DNA of 64,000 nt from Aeromicrobium tamlense (GTDB lineage Bacteria; Actinomycetota; Actinomycetes; Propionibacteriales; Nocardioidaceae): contig NZ_JACBZN010000001.1 of the NCBI RefSeq assembly GCF_013408555.1, positions 434,001 to 498,000 on the forward strand, given 5' to 3'. Shown here one piece after another: positions 1 to 7,578 of this stretch. Both the position numbers and the translations under genes were made by a program. How positions within the stretch are numbered: position 1 is the first letter of the stretch; each line of letters begins with the position of its first letter. The notes beneath the pieces were generated by a model. The model made no database searches and was not told the DNA's origin. It saw only the letters and a program-made list of their open reading frames with translations.

Positions 1-1
1 G

Positions 2-454
2 CCGCAGGAGTACAAGGACATGATCGAGCGCGGGTGGGGCCCGGTGCGCCTGGCGATCGCGGCCGAGCAGCAGCACGGCAACGAGGTGCTGCGTGACCTC
101 TACACGGCGCTCGGCACCCGTCGCCACAACGAAGGTCGTGAGTTCGACCGCGCGATGTACGAGGAGGCGCTGGCCGAGGCCGGTCTGCCCGTCGAGCTCG
201 CGGATGCGGCCGACGACAGTTCGCTCGACGACGCCGTGCGCGCCTCGCACAACGACGGCATCGACCGCGTCGGCCAGGAGGTCGGCACGCCCGTCATCGC
301 GATCGGCGACACCGCGTTCTTCGGCCCGGTCGTCTCGCCGGCGCCCAAGGGCGAGCAGGCCGGCACCGTGTTCGACGGCGCCCGCGCCCTCGCGTCCTAC
401 GACGGCTTCTTCGAGCTCAAGCGCACGCGCACGCGGGAGCCGATCTTCGACTGA
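2..454 (+). CDS. DsbA-family mycothiol-dependent reductase, Rv2466c-like (5' partial)
   Basis: The frame is open from the left edge, so the N-terminus with the expected thioredoxin-fold CPWC active site lies outside the window. What remains is the alpha-helical insertion and the C-terminal thioredoxin half. The stretch [19 protein letters not shown] (near the cis-Pro loop) and the tail [17 protein letters not shown] closely resemble M. tuberculosis Rv2466c, a mycothiol/mycoredoxin-coupled oxidoreductase that also activates nitro-prodrugs. Being followed by rpiB and nei matches the Rv2466c-Rv2465c-Rv2464c order and supports the call, although a glycerophosphotransferase-like gene is inserted here. 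A methionine at 20 is only internal. Activity is inferred because the catalytic cysteines are not visible. Confidence 0.85.
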   Translation, partial: PQEYKDMIERGWGPVRLAIAAEQQHGNEVLRDLYTALGTRRHNEGREFDRAMYEEALAEAGLPVELADAADDSSLDDAVRASHNDGIDRVGQEVGTPVIAIGDTAFFGPVVSPAPKGEQAGTVFDGARALASYDGFFELKRTRTREPIFD

Positions 455-493
455 GGCCCTCGCGCCGCCTCGGCCGCCCGTGCCGACCCAACC

Positions 494-560
494 CCCGACT
501 TTTGTGACGAGATTCGGTCGAGAAGCCTCAGACCATCCGCAAGCCGTCACAAAAGTTGGG
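494..560. repeat. Long imperfect palindrome
   Basis: Arms of 16 nt (494-509 and 545-560, core ACTTTTGTGACG / CGTCACAAAAGT, one mismatch) flank a 35-nt spacer that is itself weakly symmetric. It lies in the 163-nt gap between two genes on the same strand. There is no U-tract, so a simple intrinsic terminator is not obvious. It resembles in layout the palindrome at 16665-16727. Confidence 0.6.
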
Positions 561-604
561 CGAGGGGCGCGGGAGAGGGGCGCCGGGGCCCGCGGTCCAA
601 GCGC

Positions 605-610
605 TAGGTT
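605..610 (+). promoter_or_regulatory. -10 box (TAGGTT), leaderless
   Basis: TAGGTT ends 7 nt before the ATG at 618, placing transcription start at or next to the start codon. It supports that ATG over upstream in-frame codons. Confidence 0.5.
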
Positions 611-617
611 GGGTGCG

Positions 618-2222
618 ATGTCGACATTGCTGGAGCGGGTGCGCCGACGCCGCGACCGCTGGCTCGACGACGTGCGTCACCGCTTCCGCACCGACGTCCC
701 CACCCGAGACCGCTGGTTCGCCGGCTCCACCGCCGCGATCGTCCTCGTCGCCGTGGTGGCCGTTCTGGTGCGCGTGGCGCTCGACGGATCGCTGCTCGCC
801 GGCGTGGCCGCCGCGGTGGTCGGCGCCCTGCTGGTGCGCGCCGCGATGCTGCGCCCGGCCACGCCGCCGCACGTCCACGGCCTTCCGGGAGTGCCCGAGC
901 CCGAGACGTGCCCCGCTCCCGACCCGCCCGACCGCGGCCCCTTCGTGGTCGCCGTGCGCTGGCTCGGAGCTGTGCTGGCCCTCGCCGTCGCCTTCGCGCC
1001 GACCGCCGTGGTCCTCCTCCTGCTCGTGCTGCTGGCCGCGGCCGCGACGCCGGTGCTGGCCGACAAGCTCGTCCTCTGGCGGGCCCGCCGCACGCTCCGT
1101 CGCGCGCTCGCGGACTTCGAGCCCCGCTTCGCCCTCGGCTACGGCGGCTACGGCGGCGGCCCCATCCACGTCGGGATGTGGGAGTCGCACCTGCTGGCGT
1201 CGGGCGACCGCGGCGTCATCGTCGGCCTGCGCAGCCACTACTGCGCCGAGCTGCGGGCCGCGATCCAGCCACGGATGCCGTGGATCTCCGCCGGCTCCGA
1301 CGTCCTCGGAGACATGCGGGTCCTCACGGTGCCGAGCCTCACGACCTTCTTCTACGTGCACAACGCCCCCGGCCACCTCAAGCTCATCGGCATCCGCTCG
1401 GTGCGCCACGTGTGGCTCGGCCACGGTGACTCCGACAAGTCCGGCAGCCACCACTCGCGCCACCAGCGGTTCGACGTGCTGGTCGCGTCGGGCGAGGCCG
1501 CCGTCGAGCGCTATGCCCGGCACGGTGTGGAGATCCCGCGCGAGCGCTTCGTGCTGCTGGGCCGCCCCCAGTCGGGCGACGTCCTGCCCGCCTCCACGCC
1601 CGTCACCGAGGTCGCACGACCCACGGTGCTCTACGCGCCCACGTGGATCGGCAACGGCAGCATGACCGACTTCTCGTCCATGAAGGTGGCCGACCGGATC
1701 CTGCGCGCCCTGCTCGACGCCGGCGCCGACGTCGTGTTCCGGCCGCACCCGGTGTTCCTGCGCGACCCGTACTGGTCGAAGCGTCTCGTCGAGCTGAACG
1801 CGATCCTGCAGGCCGACCACGACGACCGCGCCACGCCGGGGCGTCACGTGTGGGGTGAGCAAGCGGTCCGCGAGTGGTCGATCGCCGAGTGCATGAACAG
1901 CGTCGACGCGCTGGTGTCCGACGTGTCCAGCGTCGTCTCGGACTGGCTCGCCTCGGCCAAGCCGTACCTGATGGTGAGCATGGTCCACGATCTCGACGAG
2001 TTCGTCGACGCGGTCCCCGTGGCCGCGGGCGCGTACGTCGTCGACCGCGACCTCACGGGCCTGCCCGAGGTGCTCGACGAGATGCTGCACCGCGACCCGC
2101 TGGCCGAGCGCCGGCGCGAGCTGAAGGTGCGCGTGCTAGGCGAGTTCGAGGGCGACGAGTCCGCCCGGGCCTTCGCCGCGTGGGTGCACGAGATGGCCCA
2201 CACGCCGATGGTCCGGGGCTGA
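618..2222 (+). CDS. CDP-glycerol glycerophosphotransferase family membrane protein
   Basis: A protein of 534 residues. The N-terminal 150 residues carry basic and proline-rich stretches and about four hydrophobic segments (about 35-52, 56-72, 112-125, 128-142). The C-terminal two thirds look like the GT-B fold of TagB/TagF-type polyol-phosphate transferases: HVWLGHGDSDKSGSH (about 270-285), then VLYAPTWIGN, VVFRPHPVFL and CMNSVDALVSDVSSVVSDWL, the expected acceptor/donor-binding motifs of the family. Family members transfer glycerol-phosphate or ribitol-phosphate from a CDP carrier to wall polymers at the inner face of the membrane. The actual acceptor cannot be told from sequence. The start ATG at 618 is chosen because family similarity begins after it and a TAGGTT box sits 7 nt upstream. 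It interrupts the usual reductase-rpiB adjacency. Confidence 0.8.
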   Translation: MSTLLERVRRRRDRWLDDVRHRFRTDVPTRDRWFAGSTAAIVLVAVVAVLVRVALDGSLLAGVAAAVVGALLVRAAMLRPATPPHVHGLPGVPEPETCPAPDPPDRGPFVVAVRWLGAVLALAVAFAPTAVVLLLLVLLAAAATPVLADKLVLWRARRTLRRALADFEPRFALGYGGYGGGPIHVGMWESHLLASGDRGVIVGLRSHYCAELRAAIQPRMPWISAGSDVLGDMRVLTVPSLTTFFYVHNAPGHLKLIGIRSVRHVWLGHGDSDKSGSHHSRHQRFDVLVASGEAAVERYARHGVEIPRERFVLLGRPQSGDVLPASTPVTEVARPTVLYAPTWIGNGSMTDFSSMKVADRILRALLDAGADVVFRPHPVFLRDPYWSKRLVELNAILQADHDDRATPGRHVWGEQAVREWSIAECMNSVDALVSDVSSVVSDWLASAKPYLMVSMVHDLDEFVDAVPVAAGAYVVDRDLTGLPEVLDEMLHRDPLAERRRELKVRVLGEFEGDESARAFAAWVHEMAHTPMVRG

Positions 2223-2232
2223 CCCCACCTGC

Positions 2233-2238
2233 GAGAAT
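2233..2238 (+). promoter_or_regulatory. -10 box (GAGAAT), leaderless, rpiB
   Basis: GAGAAT ends 6 nt before the rpiB ATG at 2245. It fits a weak -10 for a leaderless mRNA; no good Shine-Dalgarno precedes the ATG. Confidence 0.35.
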
Positions 2239-2244
2239 GGCCGC

Positions 2245-2700
2245 ATGCGCGTCCACCTCGGTGCCGATCACGCCGGCTACGAACTCAAGAACCACCTCGT
2301 CACCTGGCTGCAGGAGCACGGGCACGAGCCCGTCGACCACGGCGCCCACGCCTACGACGAGCTCGACGACTACCCGCCGTTCTGCATCGACGCCGCCCAG
2401 GGTGTCGTCGACGACCCGGGCTCGCTCGGCATCGTCATCGGCGGCTCGGGCAACGGCGAGCAGATCGCCGCGAACAAGGTCCCCGGCATCCGCTGCGCGC
2501 TGACCTGGAGCGTCGAGACCGCCCAGCTCGCCCGCCAGCACAACAACGCCCAGGTCATGGGCATCGGCGCGCGCATGCACACGGTCGAGGAGGCCGAGCA
2601 GATCGTCGAGGCGTTCCTCACCACCGAGTGGAGCCAGGCCGACCGCCACCAGCGCCGCATCGACCTGCTCGCCGAGTACGAGGAGAAGGGCAGCCTGTGA
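2245..2700 (+). CDS. rpiB: Ribose-5-phosphate isomerase B
   Basis: Interconverts ribose 5-phosphate and ribulose 5-phosphate in the non-oxidative pentose phosphate pathway (cytoplasm). The 151-residue length is normal for the RpiB/LacAB family. The N-terminal MRVHLGADHAGYELK carries the substrate-binding D-H pair, and GIVIGGSGNGEQIAANK (about 63-79) is the phosphate-binding loop. The loop has Ser-Gly-Asn-Gly rather than the catalytic-Cys form (GCGTG), as in mycobacterial enzymes that use a glutamate base instead. HNNAQVMGIGAR is also conserved. It stops 27 nt before nei, as in mycobacteria, and both are probably transcribed together. Confidence 0.96.
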   Translation: MRVHLGADHAGYELKNHLVTWLQEHGHEPVDHGAHAYDELDDYPPFCIDAAQGVVDDPGSLGIVIGGSGNGEQIAANKVPGIRCALTWSVETAQLARQHNNAQVMGIGARMHTVEEAEQIVEAFLTTEWSQADRHQRRIDLLAEYEEKGSL

Positions 2701-2727
2701 GGAACGGGCACGGGCAGGTCGAGCTCC

Positions 2728-3540
2728 GTGCCTGAGGGTCACACCCTCCACCGGCTCGCGCTCGACCTGACCGGCACGTTCGGAGGAAAGAGCGTGCGGT
2801 CGACCAGCCCGCAGGGCCGCTTCGAGGCGGCGGCAGGGCTCGACGGCCGCGAGCTCGTCGAGGCCACGGCACACGGCAAGCACCTGTTCGTCGCCTTCTC
2901 CGGCACCGAGCAACAGGCGCACGTGCACCTCGGCCTGTACGGGTCGTTCGCGTTCGTCGAGGACCCCGAGCCCCCGGTCGTCGGCCAAGTCCGCTGGAGA
3001 TTGGCCTCCGACCGCGTCACCGCCGACCTGCGCGGCCCCACGGCCTGCGAGCTGCTCACGCCCGGCGAGGTCGAGGCCGTGCTGGCCCGCCTCGGCGAGG
3101 ACCCGCTCGACCCGGACGCCGACGTCGAGCGCGCCGCCGCGCTGGTGGCGCGCTCGCGGGCGCCGATCGCCACGCTGTTGATGGACCAGCGCGTCATCGC
3201 CGGCGTCGGCAACGTCTACCGCGCCGAGGTCCTCTTCCGTCACCGCCTCGACCCGAAGACGCCGGGGCGCGACCTGCGGCCCAGCACGTTCCTCGCCATC
3301 TGGTCCGACCTGGTCGACCTGATGGGGGAGGGCGTGCGCACCGGACGCATCGACACGGTGCGTCCCGAGCATGAGCCCGAGGCCATGGGACGGCCGCCGC
3401 GCGAGGACGATCACGGTGGCGAGGTCTACGTCTACCGGCGCGACGGACGTCCTTGTCACGTCTGCGGGACCAAGGTCCGCACCGAGGTTCTGGCCGCCAG
3501 AAACCTGTTCTGGTGTCCGCGCTGCCAGCGGCGCCGATAA
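2728..3540 (+). CDS. nei: Fpg/Nei-family DNA glycosylase/AP lyase
   Basis: Base-excision repair enzyme of 270 residues. The mature N-terminus PEGHT gives the catalytic Pro2 and Glu3, so the GTG at 2728 is fixed by function. TAHGKHLFVAF holds the conserved Lys of the family, and a helix-two-turn-helix surrounds VIAGVGNVYRAEVLFRH. The C-terminus has a CHVC...CPRC zinc finger with the DNA-binding Arg region before it. The PEGHT start and overall pattern fit actinobacterial Nei2 (Rv2464c) better than MutM, whose N-terminus is PELPEV. Neighbouring rpiB keeps the mycobacterial order. Substrate preference (oxidised pyrimidines) is family knowledge, not visible here. Confidence 0.93.
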   Translation: MPEGHTLHRLALDLTGTFGGKSVRSTSPQGRFEAAAGLDGRELVEATAHGKHLFVAFSGTEQQAHVHLGLYGSFAFVEDPEPPVVGQVRWRLASDRVTADLRGPTACELLTPGEVEAVLARLGEDPLDPDADVERAAALVARSRAPIATLLMDQRVIAGVGNVYRAEVLFRHRLDPKTPGRDLRPSTFLAIWSDLVDLMGEGVRTGRIDTVRPEHEPEAMGRPPREDDHGGEVYVYRRDGRPCHVCGTKVRTEVLAARNLFWCPRCQRRR

Positions 3541-3543
3541 GGT
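3538..3543 (+). promoter_or_regulatory. -10 box (TAAGGT), leaderless
   Basis: The hexamer begins with the TAA stop of nei and ends 6 nt before the GTG at 3550, fitting a leaderless start for the phosphatase gene. Confidence 0.4.
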
Positions 3544-3549
3544 CGGTCC

Positions 3550-4665
3550 GTGAGCACGGTGCGAGGCCTCAGACGCGACCCGGTCGGTCGCTATCTGTCC
3601 TCGAACGCCCGCGAATGGCGCTCGGGCTCCAAGGACGGACAGATGGCGGTCCTGGCGGCCCTGCTGCTGGTCACCGTCGTCATGTTCATCGTGAGCCTGA
3701 CCTGGTACGCGATCATGCCCAGCACGATGTTCATCCTGCCGATCATCGTGGGCGGGATGCTGCTGCAGTGGTGGCCCCAGGCCTCGCTGACGTTCATCGT
3801 GCTGTTCGCCGCCACGGTGTCGTCCTTGGTCTACACGCTCGACAGCGGCTGGAACTCCGCCCGTCCGGCGTCGTTGCTGGCCGTGTACATCGGCGCCGGC
3901 ATCCTGCTCTACAGCTCGTCGCGCACCCGCTCCGGTCTCCCCGCCGCGCTGGGCGAGGCGATGCTGATGGAGCTGCGCGACCGCCTGCAGGCCCAGGGCG
4001 CCGTGCCGAAGCTGCCCGAGGGCTGGGTCAGCGAGTCGGCGATGGAGTCGGCCGGCTCGGCCAAGTTCGCCGGTGACTTCCTCGTCGCCAACCTGTCCAA
4101 GGACGAGAAGTACCTCGAGATGGTCCTCGTCGACGTGTGCGGCAAGGGCGTCTCCGCGGGCACCCAGTCGCTGCAGCTCGCGGGAGCTCTCGGCGGTCTG
4201 ATCGGCTCGCTGCCGCCCGTGGGCCTGTTCGCCGCGGGCAACGACTACCTGCTGCGCCAGTCGTGGGACGAGGGCTTCGCCACCGCCGTCCACGTGCTCG
4301 TCAACCTCGAGACCGGCGGCTACGAGCTGCTCAACGCGGGCCACCCGCCGGCGATGCAGTGGAAGCCCGACCAGCAGGAGTGGACCGTCACCGGCGCCCG
4401 CGGCCTGGCGCTCGGCATCATCGACCGGCCCGAGTTCCGCGGGTCCACCGGCGTGATCGAGCCGGGCGAGGCGCTGATGTTCTACACCGACGGCGTCGTT
4501 GAGACCCGCACGCTCGACCTCGCGGTCGGCATCGAGTGGCTCCGGGGCGCGGCGAGGATCGCGATCAGCCAGGGCATGGACGGCGCCCCCGCGCGCATCC
4601 TCGGCCAGACCGAGCCCGGCGAGGACGACCGCGCCGTGCTGATCCTGCATCGGCTGCCGGACTGA
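3550..4665 (+). CDS. Membrane-anchored SpoIIE/PP2C-type serine phosphatase
   Basis: A protein of 371 residues: a short basic N-terminus, then four hydrophobic segments (about 33-54, 57-75, 78-97, 104-121), then a cytoplasmic PP2C/SpoIIE domain (about 150-370). Metal-binding and family motifs are present: AKFAGDF, VDVCGKGVSAGTQ (Asp-x-x-Gly-Lys-Gly), ELLNAGHPPA, MFYTDGVVETR and the final GEDDRAVLIL Asp pair. Such proteins dephosphorylate anti-sigma-factor antagonists or other Ser/Thr phosphoproteins, but no partner-switching genes are adjacent, so the target is unknown. It lacks PAS or GAF sensor modules; sensing would have to come from the membrane part. Confidence 0.88.
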   Translation: MSTVRGLRRDPVGRYLSSNAREWRSGSKDGQMAVLAALLLVTVVMFIVSLTWYAIMPSTMFILPIIVGGMLLQWWPQASLTFIVLFAATVSSLVYTLDSGWNSARPASLLAVYIGAGILLYSSSRTRSGLPAALGEAMLMELRDRLQAQGAVPKLPEGWVSESAMESAGSAKFAGDFLVANLSKDEKYLEMVLVDVCGKGVSAGTQSLQLAGALGGLIGSLPPVGLFAAGNDYLLRQSWDEGFATAVHVLVNLETGGYELLNAGHPPAMQWKPDQQEWTVTGARGLALGIIDRPEFRGSTGVIEPGEALMFYTDGVVETRTLDLAVGIEWLRGAARIAISQGMDGAPARILGQTEPGEDDRAVLILHRLPD

Positions 4666-4687
4666 CTCGCCCGTCGTGACCGGGTCG

Positions 4688-4693
4688 TAGGGT
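4688..4693 (+). promoter_or_regulatory. -10 box (TAGGGT), leaderless
   Basis: TAGGGT ends 6 nt before the ATG at 4700. Confidence 0.5.
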
Positions 4694-4699
4694 GCTGGC

Positions 4700-4900
4700 A
4701 TGGACGACACCCCGCGCGCGCCGCTCTCCTCGTGGGCCCTGCTGGTCACGTGCGTGGCCGTGCTGCTGATGGGCGTGTTCATCCTGACCAGCACGAGCGA
4801 CCCCGAGAAGGGCTGGGTGTTCGTGGTGTTCGGCGGCGCCTGGATCGCGTTCCTGGCGGTGCGGGCCGTCGTGGCCCTCGTGCGGCGGCCGCGGGACTGA
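4700..4900 (+). CDS. Small two-helix membrane protein
   Basis: A protein of 66 residues with two clear transmembrane segments (about 11-30 and 39-59), a short polar turn (STSDPEKG) and a basic end (VRRPRD). I do not recognise a family. A promoter box at leaderless spacing, GC-rich third positions and a terminator-like hairpin at its 3' end support a real gene. Function unknown. Confidence 0.7.
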   Translation: MDDTPRAPLSSWALLVTCVAVLLMGVFILTSTSDPEKGWVFVVFGGAWIAFLAVRAVVALVRRPRD

Positions 4901-4908
4901 TCCCGCGG
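4889..4908. terminator. Hairpin between convergent gene and tRNA-Gly
   Basis: CCGCGGGA-CTGA-TCCCGCGG is a perfect 8-bp stem with a 4-nt loop that covers the stop codon of the small membrane gene. It could serve both strands since tRNA-Gly converges on it. Confidence 0.5.
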
Positions 4909-4917
4909 CGGCGGTGG

Positions 4918-4990
4918 AGCGGACGACGAGATTCGAACTCGCAACATCCTGCTTGGAAGGCAGGGACTCTAGCCATTGAGTTACGTCCGC
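4918..4990 (-). tRNA. tRNA-Gly (anticodon TCC)
   Basis: Read on the minus strand from 4990: acceptor GCGGACG pairs with CGTCCGC, the anticodon stem is CCTGC/GCAGG with loop CTTCCAA (anticodon TCC, Gly), and the T arm holds GTTCGAATC. The discriminator is T and a CCA is encoded next (4915-4917), so the mature 3' end is templated. Confidence 0.95.
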
Positions 4991-5036
4991 GCGGCGCCGG
5001 AGCGCCACGTCCATGATGCCACAGACCCCGTCGGCG

Positions 5037-5585
5037 TCAGGCACCCGTCGACACGATGAGGTCGGCGACCTCGCGGGTGTGGTCCGAGGCGAGGTACTCC
5101 TCCTCCTGCGCGGCCCATACGTCCCACCACGGCTCGTAGGTCGCGCCGTCGCGGGCGAGCGCCCGCTCTCGACGCTGGTCCTCGGGCGCCTCGAGCCAGA
5201 CCAGGTGGCTGAGGAACGGGCGCAGCACGGTGGCACCGGCGCCGACGCCCTCGATGATCAGCTCGGGGGTCGGCCGCAGCGAGAGCCACCTGCCCGGCTC
5301 GTCGCGCTCCCAGTTCCACAGCCGGGCGCGGCCGACCTCGCCGATGGCCAGGTCCGCGAGCAGGGCGCGCACCATCGCGGGGGTGCGCGCGAGGCCGTGC
5401 CAGCCGGGGTAGAGCCGCTCGAGGTGCAGGATCGGCGCACCGGTCAGGTCGGCGACGTCGAGGGCCAGCGCCGTCTTGCCCGAGCCGCTGCGTCCGTCGA
5501 TCGCGATGACGCGGGTGACGCCGCACACCGGGGCTCGCCCGCGGGCCCGCTCGACGAGGAGCTCGGGAAGGCTGGAACGGCTCAC
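5037..5585 (-). CDS. P-loop NTPase, uridine-kinase-like
   Basis: A protein of 182 residues. Walker A is GRSGSGKTAL (about 31-40). LERLYPGWHGL and LIIEGVGAGA resemble the substrate-binding and Walker B regions of uridine kinase/phosphoribulokinase-like actinobacterial proteins. WLEAPEDQRRERALARDG is a typical lid with Arg residues. A substrate cannot be assigned. The GTG start is supported by a TAGCGT box 7 nt upstream (5593-5598, minus strand). It sits between tRNA-Gly and moaD, divergent from moaD. Confidence 0.75.
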   Translation of the reverse strand: MSRSSLPELLVERARGRAPVCGVTRVIAIDGRSGSGKTALALDVADLTGAPILHLERLYPGWHGLARTPAMVRALLADLAIGEVGRARLWNWERDEPGRWLSLRPTPELIIEGVGAGATVLRPFLSHLVWLEAPEDQRRERALARDGATYEPWWDVWAAQEEEYLASDHTREVADLIVSTGA

Positions 5586-5592
5586 CGAGTCG

Positions 5593-5598
5593 ACGCTA
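5593..5598 (-). promoter_or_regulatory. -10 box (TAGCGT), leaderless
   Basis: TAGCGT on the minus strand, 7 nt before the GTG at 5585. Confidence 0.45.
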
Positions 5599-5634
5599 CC
5601 CGCTCGCCGGATCGTGGCCAGCCCTCGCGGAGGT

Positions 5635-5640
5635 TAGTTT
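5635..5640 (+). promoter_or_regulatory. -10 box (TAGTTT), leaderless, moaD
   Basis: TAGTTT ends 6 nt before the moaD ATG at 5647. Confidence 0.5.
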
Positions 5641-5646
5641 GGCTGC

Positions 5647-5889
5647 ATGCAACCGGTCCGAGTGCGCCTGTTCGCCGCCGCCCGCGAGGCCGCGGAACTC
5701 TCCGAGACGACGTCCGAGGCCGCCACGATCGGCGAGCTGCTCGATGACCTCTCGCGGCGCTTCACCGACCTCGGGCCGGTGCTGACGCGCTGCTCGGTGC
5801 TGTTGGAGGGCACGCGCACGACCGAGCGCTCCACCCCGATCCCCGAGGGCGGCACCGTGGACGTCCTCCCGCCCTACGCCGGGGGCTGA
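5647..5889 (+). CDS. moaD: MoaD/ThiS-family sulfur carrier (molybdopterin synthase small subunit)
   Basis: A beta-grasp protein of 80 residues ending in Gly-Gly (PPYAGG), the C-terminus that is thiocarboxylated and donates sulfur to cyclic pyranopterin monophosphate. The start VRVRLFAAAREAAEL is typical of MoaD. It converges on moaA with only 5 nt between stops, while moaE lies on the other side of moaA, so both subunits of molybdopterin synthase are present at the locus. Of the early molybdenum cofactor genes moaC is not in the window. Confidence 0.92.
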   Translation: MQPVRVRLFAAAREAAELSETTSEAATIGELLDDLSRRFTDLGPVLTRCSVLLEGTRTTERSTPIPEGGTVDVLPPYAGG

Positions 5890-5894
5890 GCCGA

Positions 5895-6872
5895 TCAGCC
5901 GCCGATGGCGCTCATGGGGCGGTCGGGCTGCACGAAGGTGGGCGAGTCGATCCCGTGGCCCGCGCGCTTGGCCGCGATCGACGCCGTGACGATCCGCTCG
6001 AGGTCCTCGTCGCTGCCGCCGCCGCGCAGGACGGGCACGAGGTCGGACTCGTCGCGCGCGAAGAGGCAGTTGCGCACGTGACCGTCGGCGGTGATCCGGA
6101 TGCGGTCGCAGGCCGCGCAGAACGGAGCGGTGACCGAGGCGATCACGCCGACCGTTCCCGGCCCGCCGTCGAGCGACCAGGTGTCGGCGGGGGAGGAGCC
6201 GCGGCCGGGCACGGGATCGAGACGCCAGCGCGTGCGCAGCTGCGCGAGGATCTCCTCGCCGCTCAGCATTGCGGCGCGGTCCCACGTGTGGCCGGCGTCC
6301 AGCGGCATCTGCTCGATGAACCGCAGCTGGGCGCCCTTGCCGACCGCGAACTCGACGAGGTCGACGAGCTCGTCCTCGTTGACCCCGCGCATCGCGACGG
6401 CGTTGAGCTTGAGCGGCGTGAACCCGGCTTCGCGCGCGGCATCGATCCCCGCCAGCACGTCGTCGAGCCGGTCGCGGCGGGTGAGCTGGGCGAACCGCTC
6501 GCGGTCGAGCGTGTCGATCGAGATGTTCAGGCGCGACAGGCCGGCCTCCTTCAACGGCTCGGCGAGTTCGGCCAGACGCAGGCCGTTGGTGGTCATCGAG
6601 ACCTCGGGGCCCAGGGCCGCCAGCCGGCGCACGACCTCGACGGCGTCCTTGCGCACGAGCGGCTCGCCGCCGGTGAGTCGGATCGACGTGACACCGAGTC
6701 CGACGCACACCCGGGCGACGCGCTCGAGCTCGTCGGTGGTGAGGATGCTGTCGCGCTCGATCCACGGCACGCCCTCGGCGGGCATGCAGTAGGTGCACCG
6801 CAGCGAGCACTTGTCGGTGAGCGAGATCCGCAGGTCGCGGTGCACGCGGCCGAAGCCGTCGACGAGGGTCAC
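5895..6872 (-). CDS. moaA: GTP 3',8-cyclase (radical SAM)
   Basis: First step of molybdenum cofactor synthesis: GTP to 3',8-cyclo-GTP using S-adenosylmethionine. The protein has 325 residues, the usual length. The radical SAM cluster is C22-x3-C26-x2-C29 (KCSLRCTYCMP). The C-terminal second 4Fe-4S cluster is visible as FCAACDRIRITADGHVRNC. TGGEPLVRKD is the SAM-binding GGE motif. The C-terminus ends in SAIGG, the conserved Gly-Gly tail needed for activity. Its ATG overlaps the moaE stop by 4 nt, so the two are translationally coupled. Confidence 0.97.
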   Translation of the reverse strand: MTLVDGFGRVHRDLRISLTDKCSLRCTYCMPAEGVPWIERDSILTTDELERVARVCVGLGVTSIRLTGGEPLVRKDAVEVVRRLAALGPEVSMTTNGLRLAELAEPLKEAGLSRLNISIDTLDRERFAQLTRRDRLDDVLAGIDAAREAGFTPLKLNAVAMRGVNEDELVDLVEFAVGKGAQLRFIEQMPLDAGHTWDRAAMLSGEEILAQLRTRWRLDPVPGRGSSPADTWSLDGGPGTVGVIASVTAPFCAACDRIRITADGHVRNCLFARDESDLVPVLRGGGSDEDLERIVTASIAAKRAGHGIDSPTFVQPDRPMSAIGG

Positions 6873-7309
6873 AGGCCCACCCAGTCCGACCGGCCCTCGG
6901 CGTCGGTCTGGCGCTTCCAGATCGGCACCTCGGTCTTGATCAGCTCGATGAGGGCACGCGTGGCCTCGAGGGCCTCCCGGCGGTGCGGCGCGGCGCTGGC
7001 GATCACGACGGCGACGTCGCCGACCCCGAGCGTGCCGTAGCGGTGCGAGATCGCGACCGTGGCGCCCGTGTTGAGCGCGACCTGCCCCGCGAGCGCGTTC
7101 ATCATGCCCTCGGCGTCGGGGTGGGCCTCGTACTCCAGGCGCACGACGGAGGCGTCGGCATCGGGGTCGTGGTCGCGGATCGTGCCGACGAAGACGTCGA
7201 TCGCCCCGTGTGCGGGCCCGGCGACGGCGGCGAGGTGCTCGCCCACGTCGAGGGGCTCGTCGACCACGCGGGCGTGGACCACCCGTCCGGTCGCCGAGTC
7301 GGTCGTCAT
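6869..7309 (-). CDS. moaE: Molybdopterin synthase catalytic subunit
   Basis: A protein of 146 residues. Transfers sulfur from MoaD thiocarboxylate to precursor Z to make the dithiolene of molybdopterin. The active-site stretch LIELIKTEVPIWKRQ with two conserved lysines lies near the C-terminus, and GAIDVFVGTIRDHD and LEYEAHPDAEG are family hallmarks. First gene of a moaE-moaA operon with a 4-nt overlap. Start is fixed by a TAGGCT box 6 nt upstream on the minus strand. Confidence 0.96.
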   Translation of the reverse strand: MTTDSATGRVVHARVVDEPLDVGEHLAAVAGPAHGAIDVFVGTIRDHDPDADASVVRLEYEAHPDAEGMMNALAGQVALNTGATVAISHRYGTLGVGDVAVVIASAAPHRREALEATRALIELIKTEVPIWKRQTDAEGRSDWVGL

Positions 7310-7315
7310 GCTGAC

Positions 7316-7321
7316 AGCCTA
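7316..7321 (-). promoter_or_regulatory. -10 box (TAGGCT), leaderless, moaE-moaA
   Basis: TAGGCT on the minus strand, 6 nt before the moaE ATG at 7309. Confidence 0.5.
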
Positions 7322-7370
7322 GGCGGCGCGGACGAGCGGGGCGCGTCCTCGCTCGGTGCGCGGACCATGG

Positions 7371-7444
7371 TCGGGATGACAGGATTCGAACCTGCGGCCC
7401 CCTGCTCCCAAAGCAGGTGCGCTACCAAGCTGCGCCACATCCCG
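7371..7444 (-). tRNA. tRNA-Pro (anticodon TGG)
   Basis: Minus strand from 7444: acceptor CGGGATG pairs with CATCCCG, the anticodon stem is CCTGC/GCAGG with loop TTTGGGA (anticodon TGG, Pro), and the T loop is GTTCGAATC. Discriminator A, and CCA is encoded at 7368-7370. Confidence 0.95.
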
Positions 7445-7483
7445 GAGGCACCGATCAGTGTAGGCCCGCGCGCGGCAGCCCGT

Positions 7484-7514
7484 TTGACCCGCCACCACGG
7501 GCGCCCCGTAGACT
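7484..7514 (+). promoter_or_regulatory. Probable tig promoter
   Basis: TTGACC (7484-7489) and TAGACT (7509-7514) are separated by 19 nt, a little long for a vegetative promoter. The leader to the tig GTG would be about 58 nt and contains an AGGAG at 7567. Confidence 0.45.
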
Positions 7515-7578
7515 GGACGCTGGCCTGCGTGAGGACTCCGTGGGCTGTCCGAGAGCCCACCGACGCAGGAGTCAACAC

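Noticed and set aside
2053..4947. Very long open frame of 964 codons on the minus strand
   Set aside because: It is antisense to rpiB, nei and the phosphatase gene, all with clear family motifs; its sequence is low-complexity R/A/G/H typical of a high-GC shadow frame.
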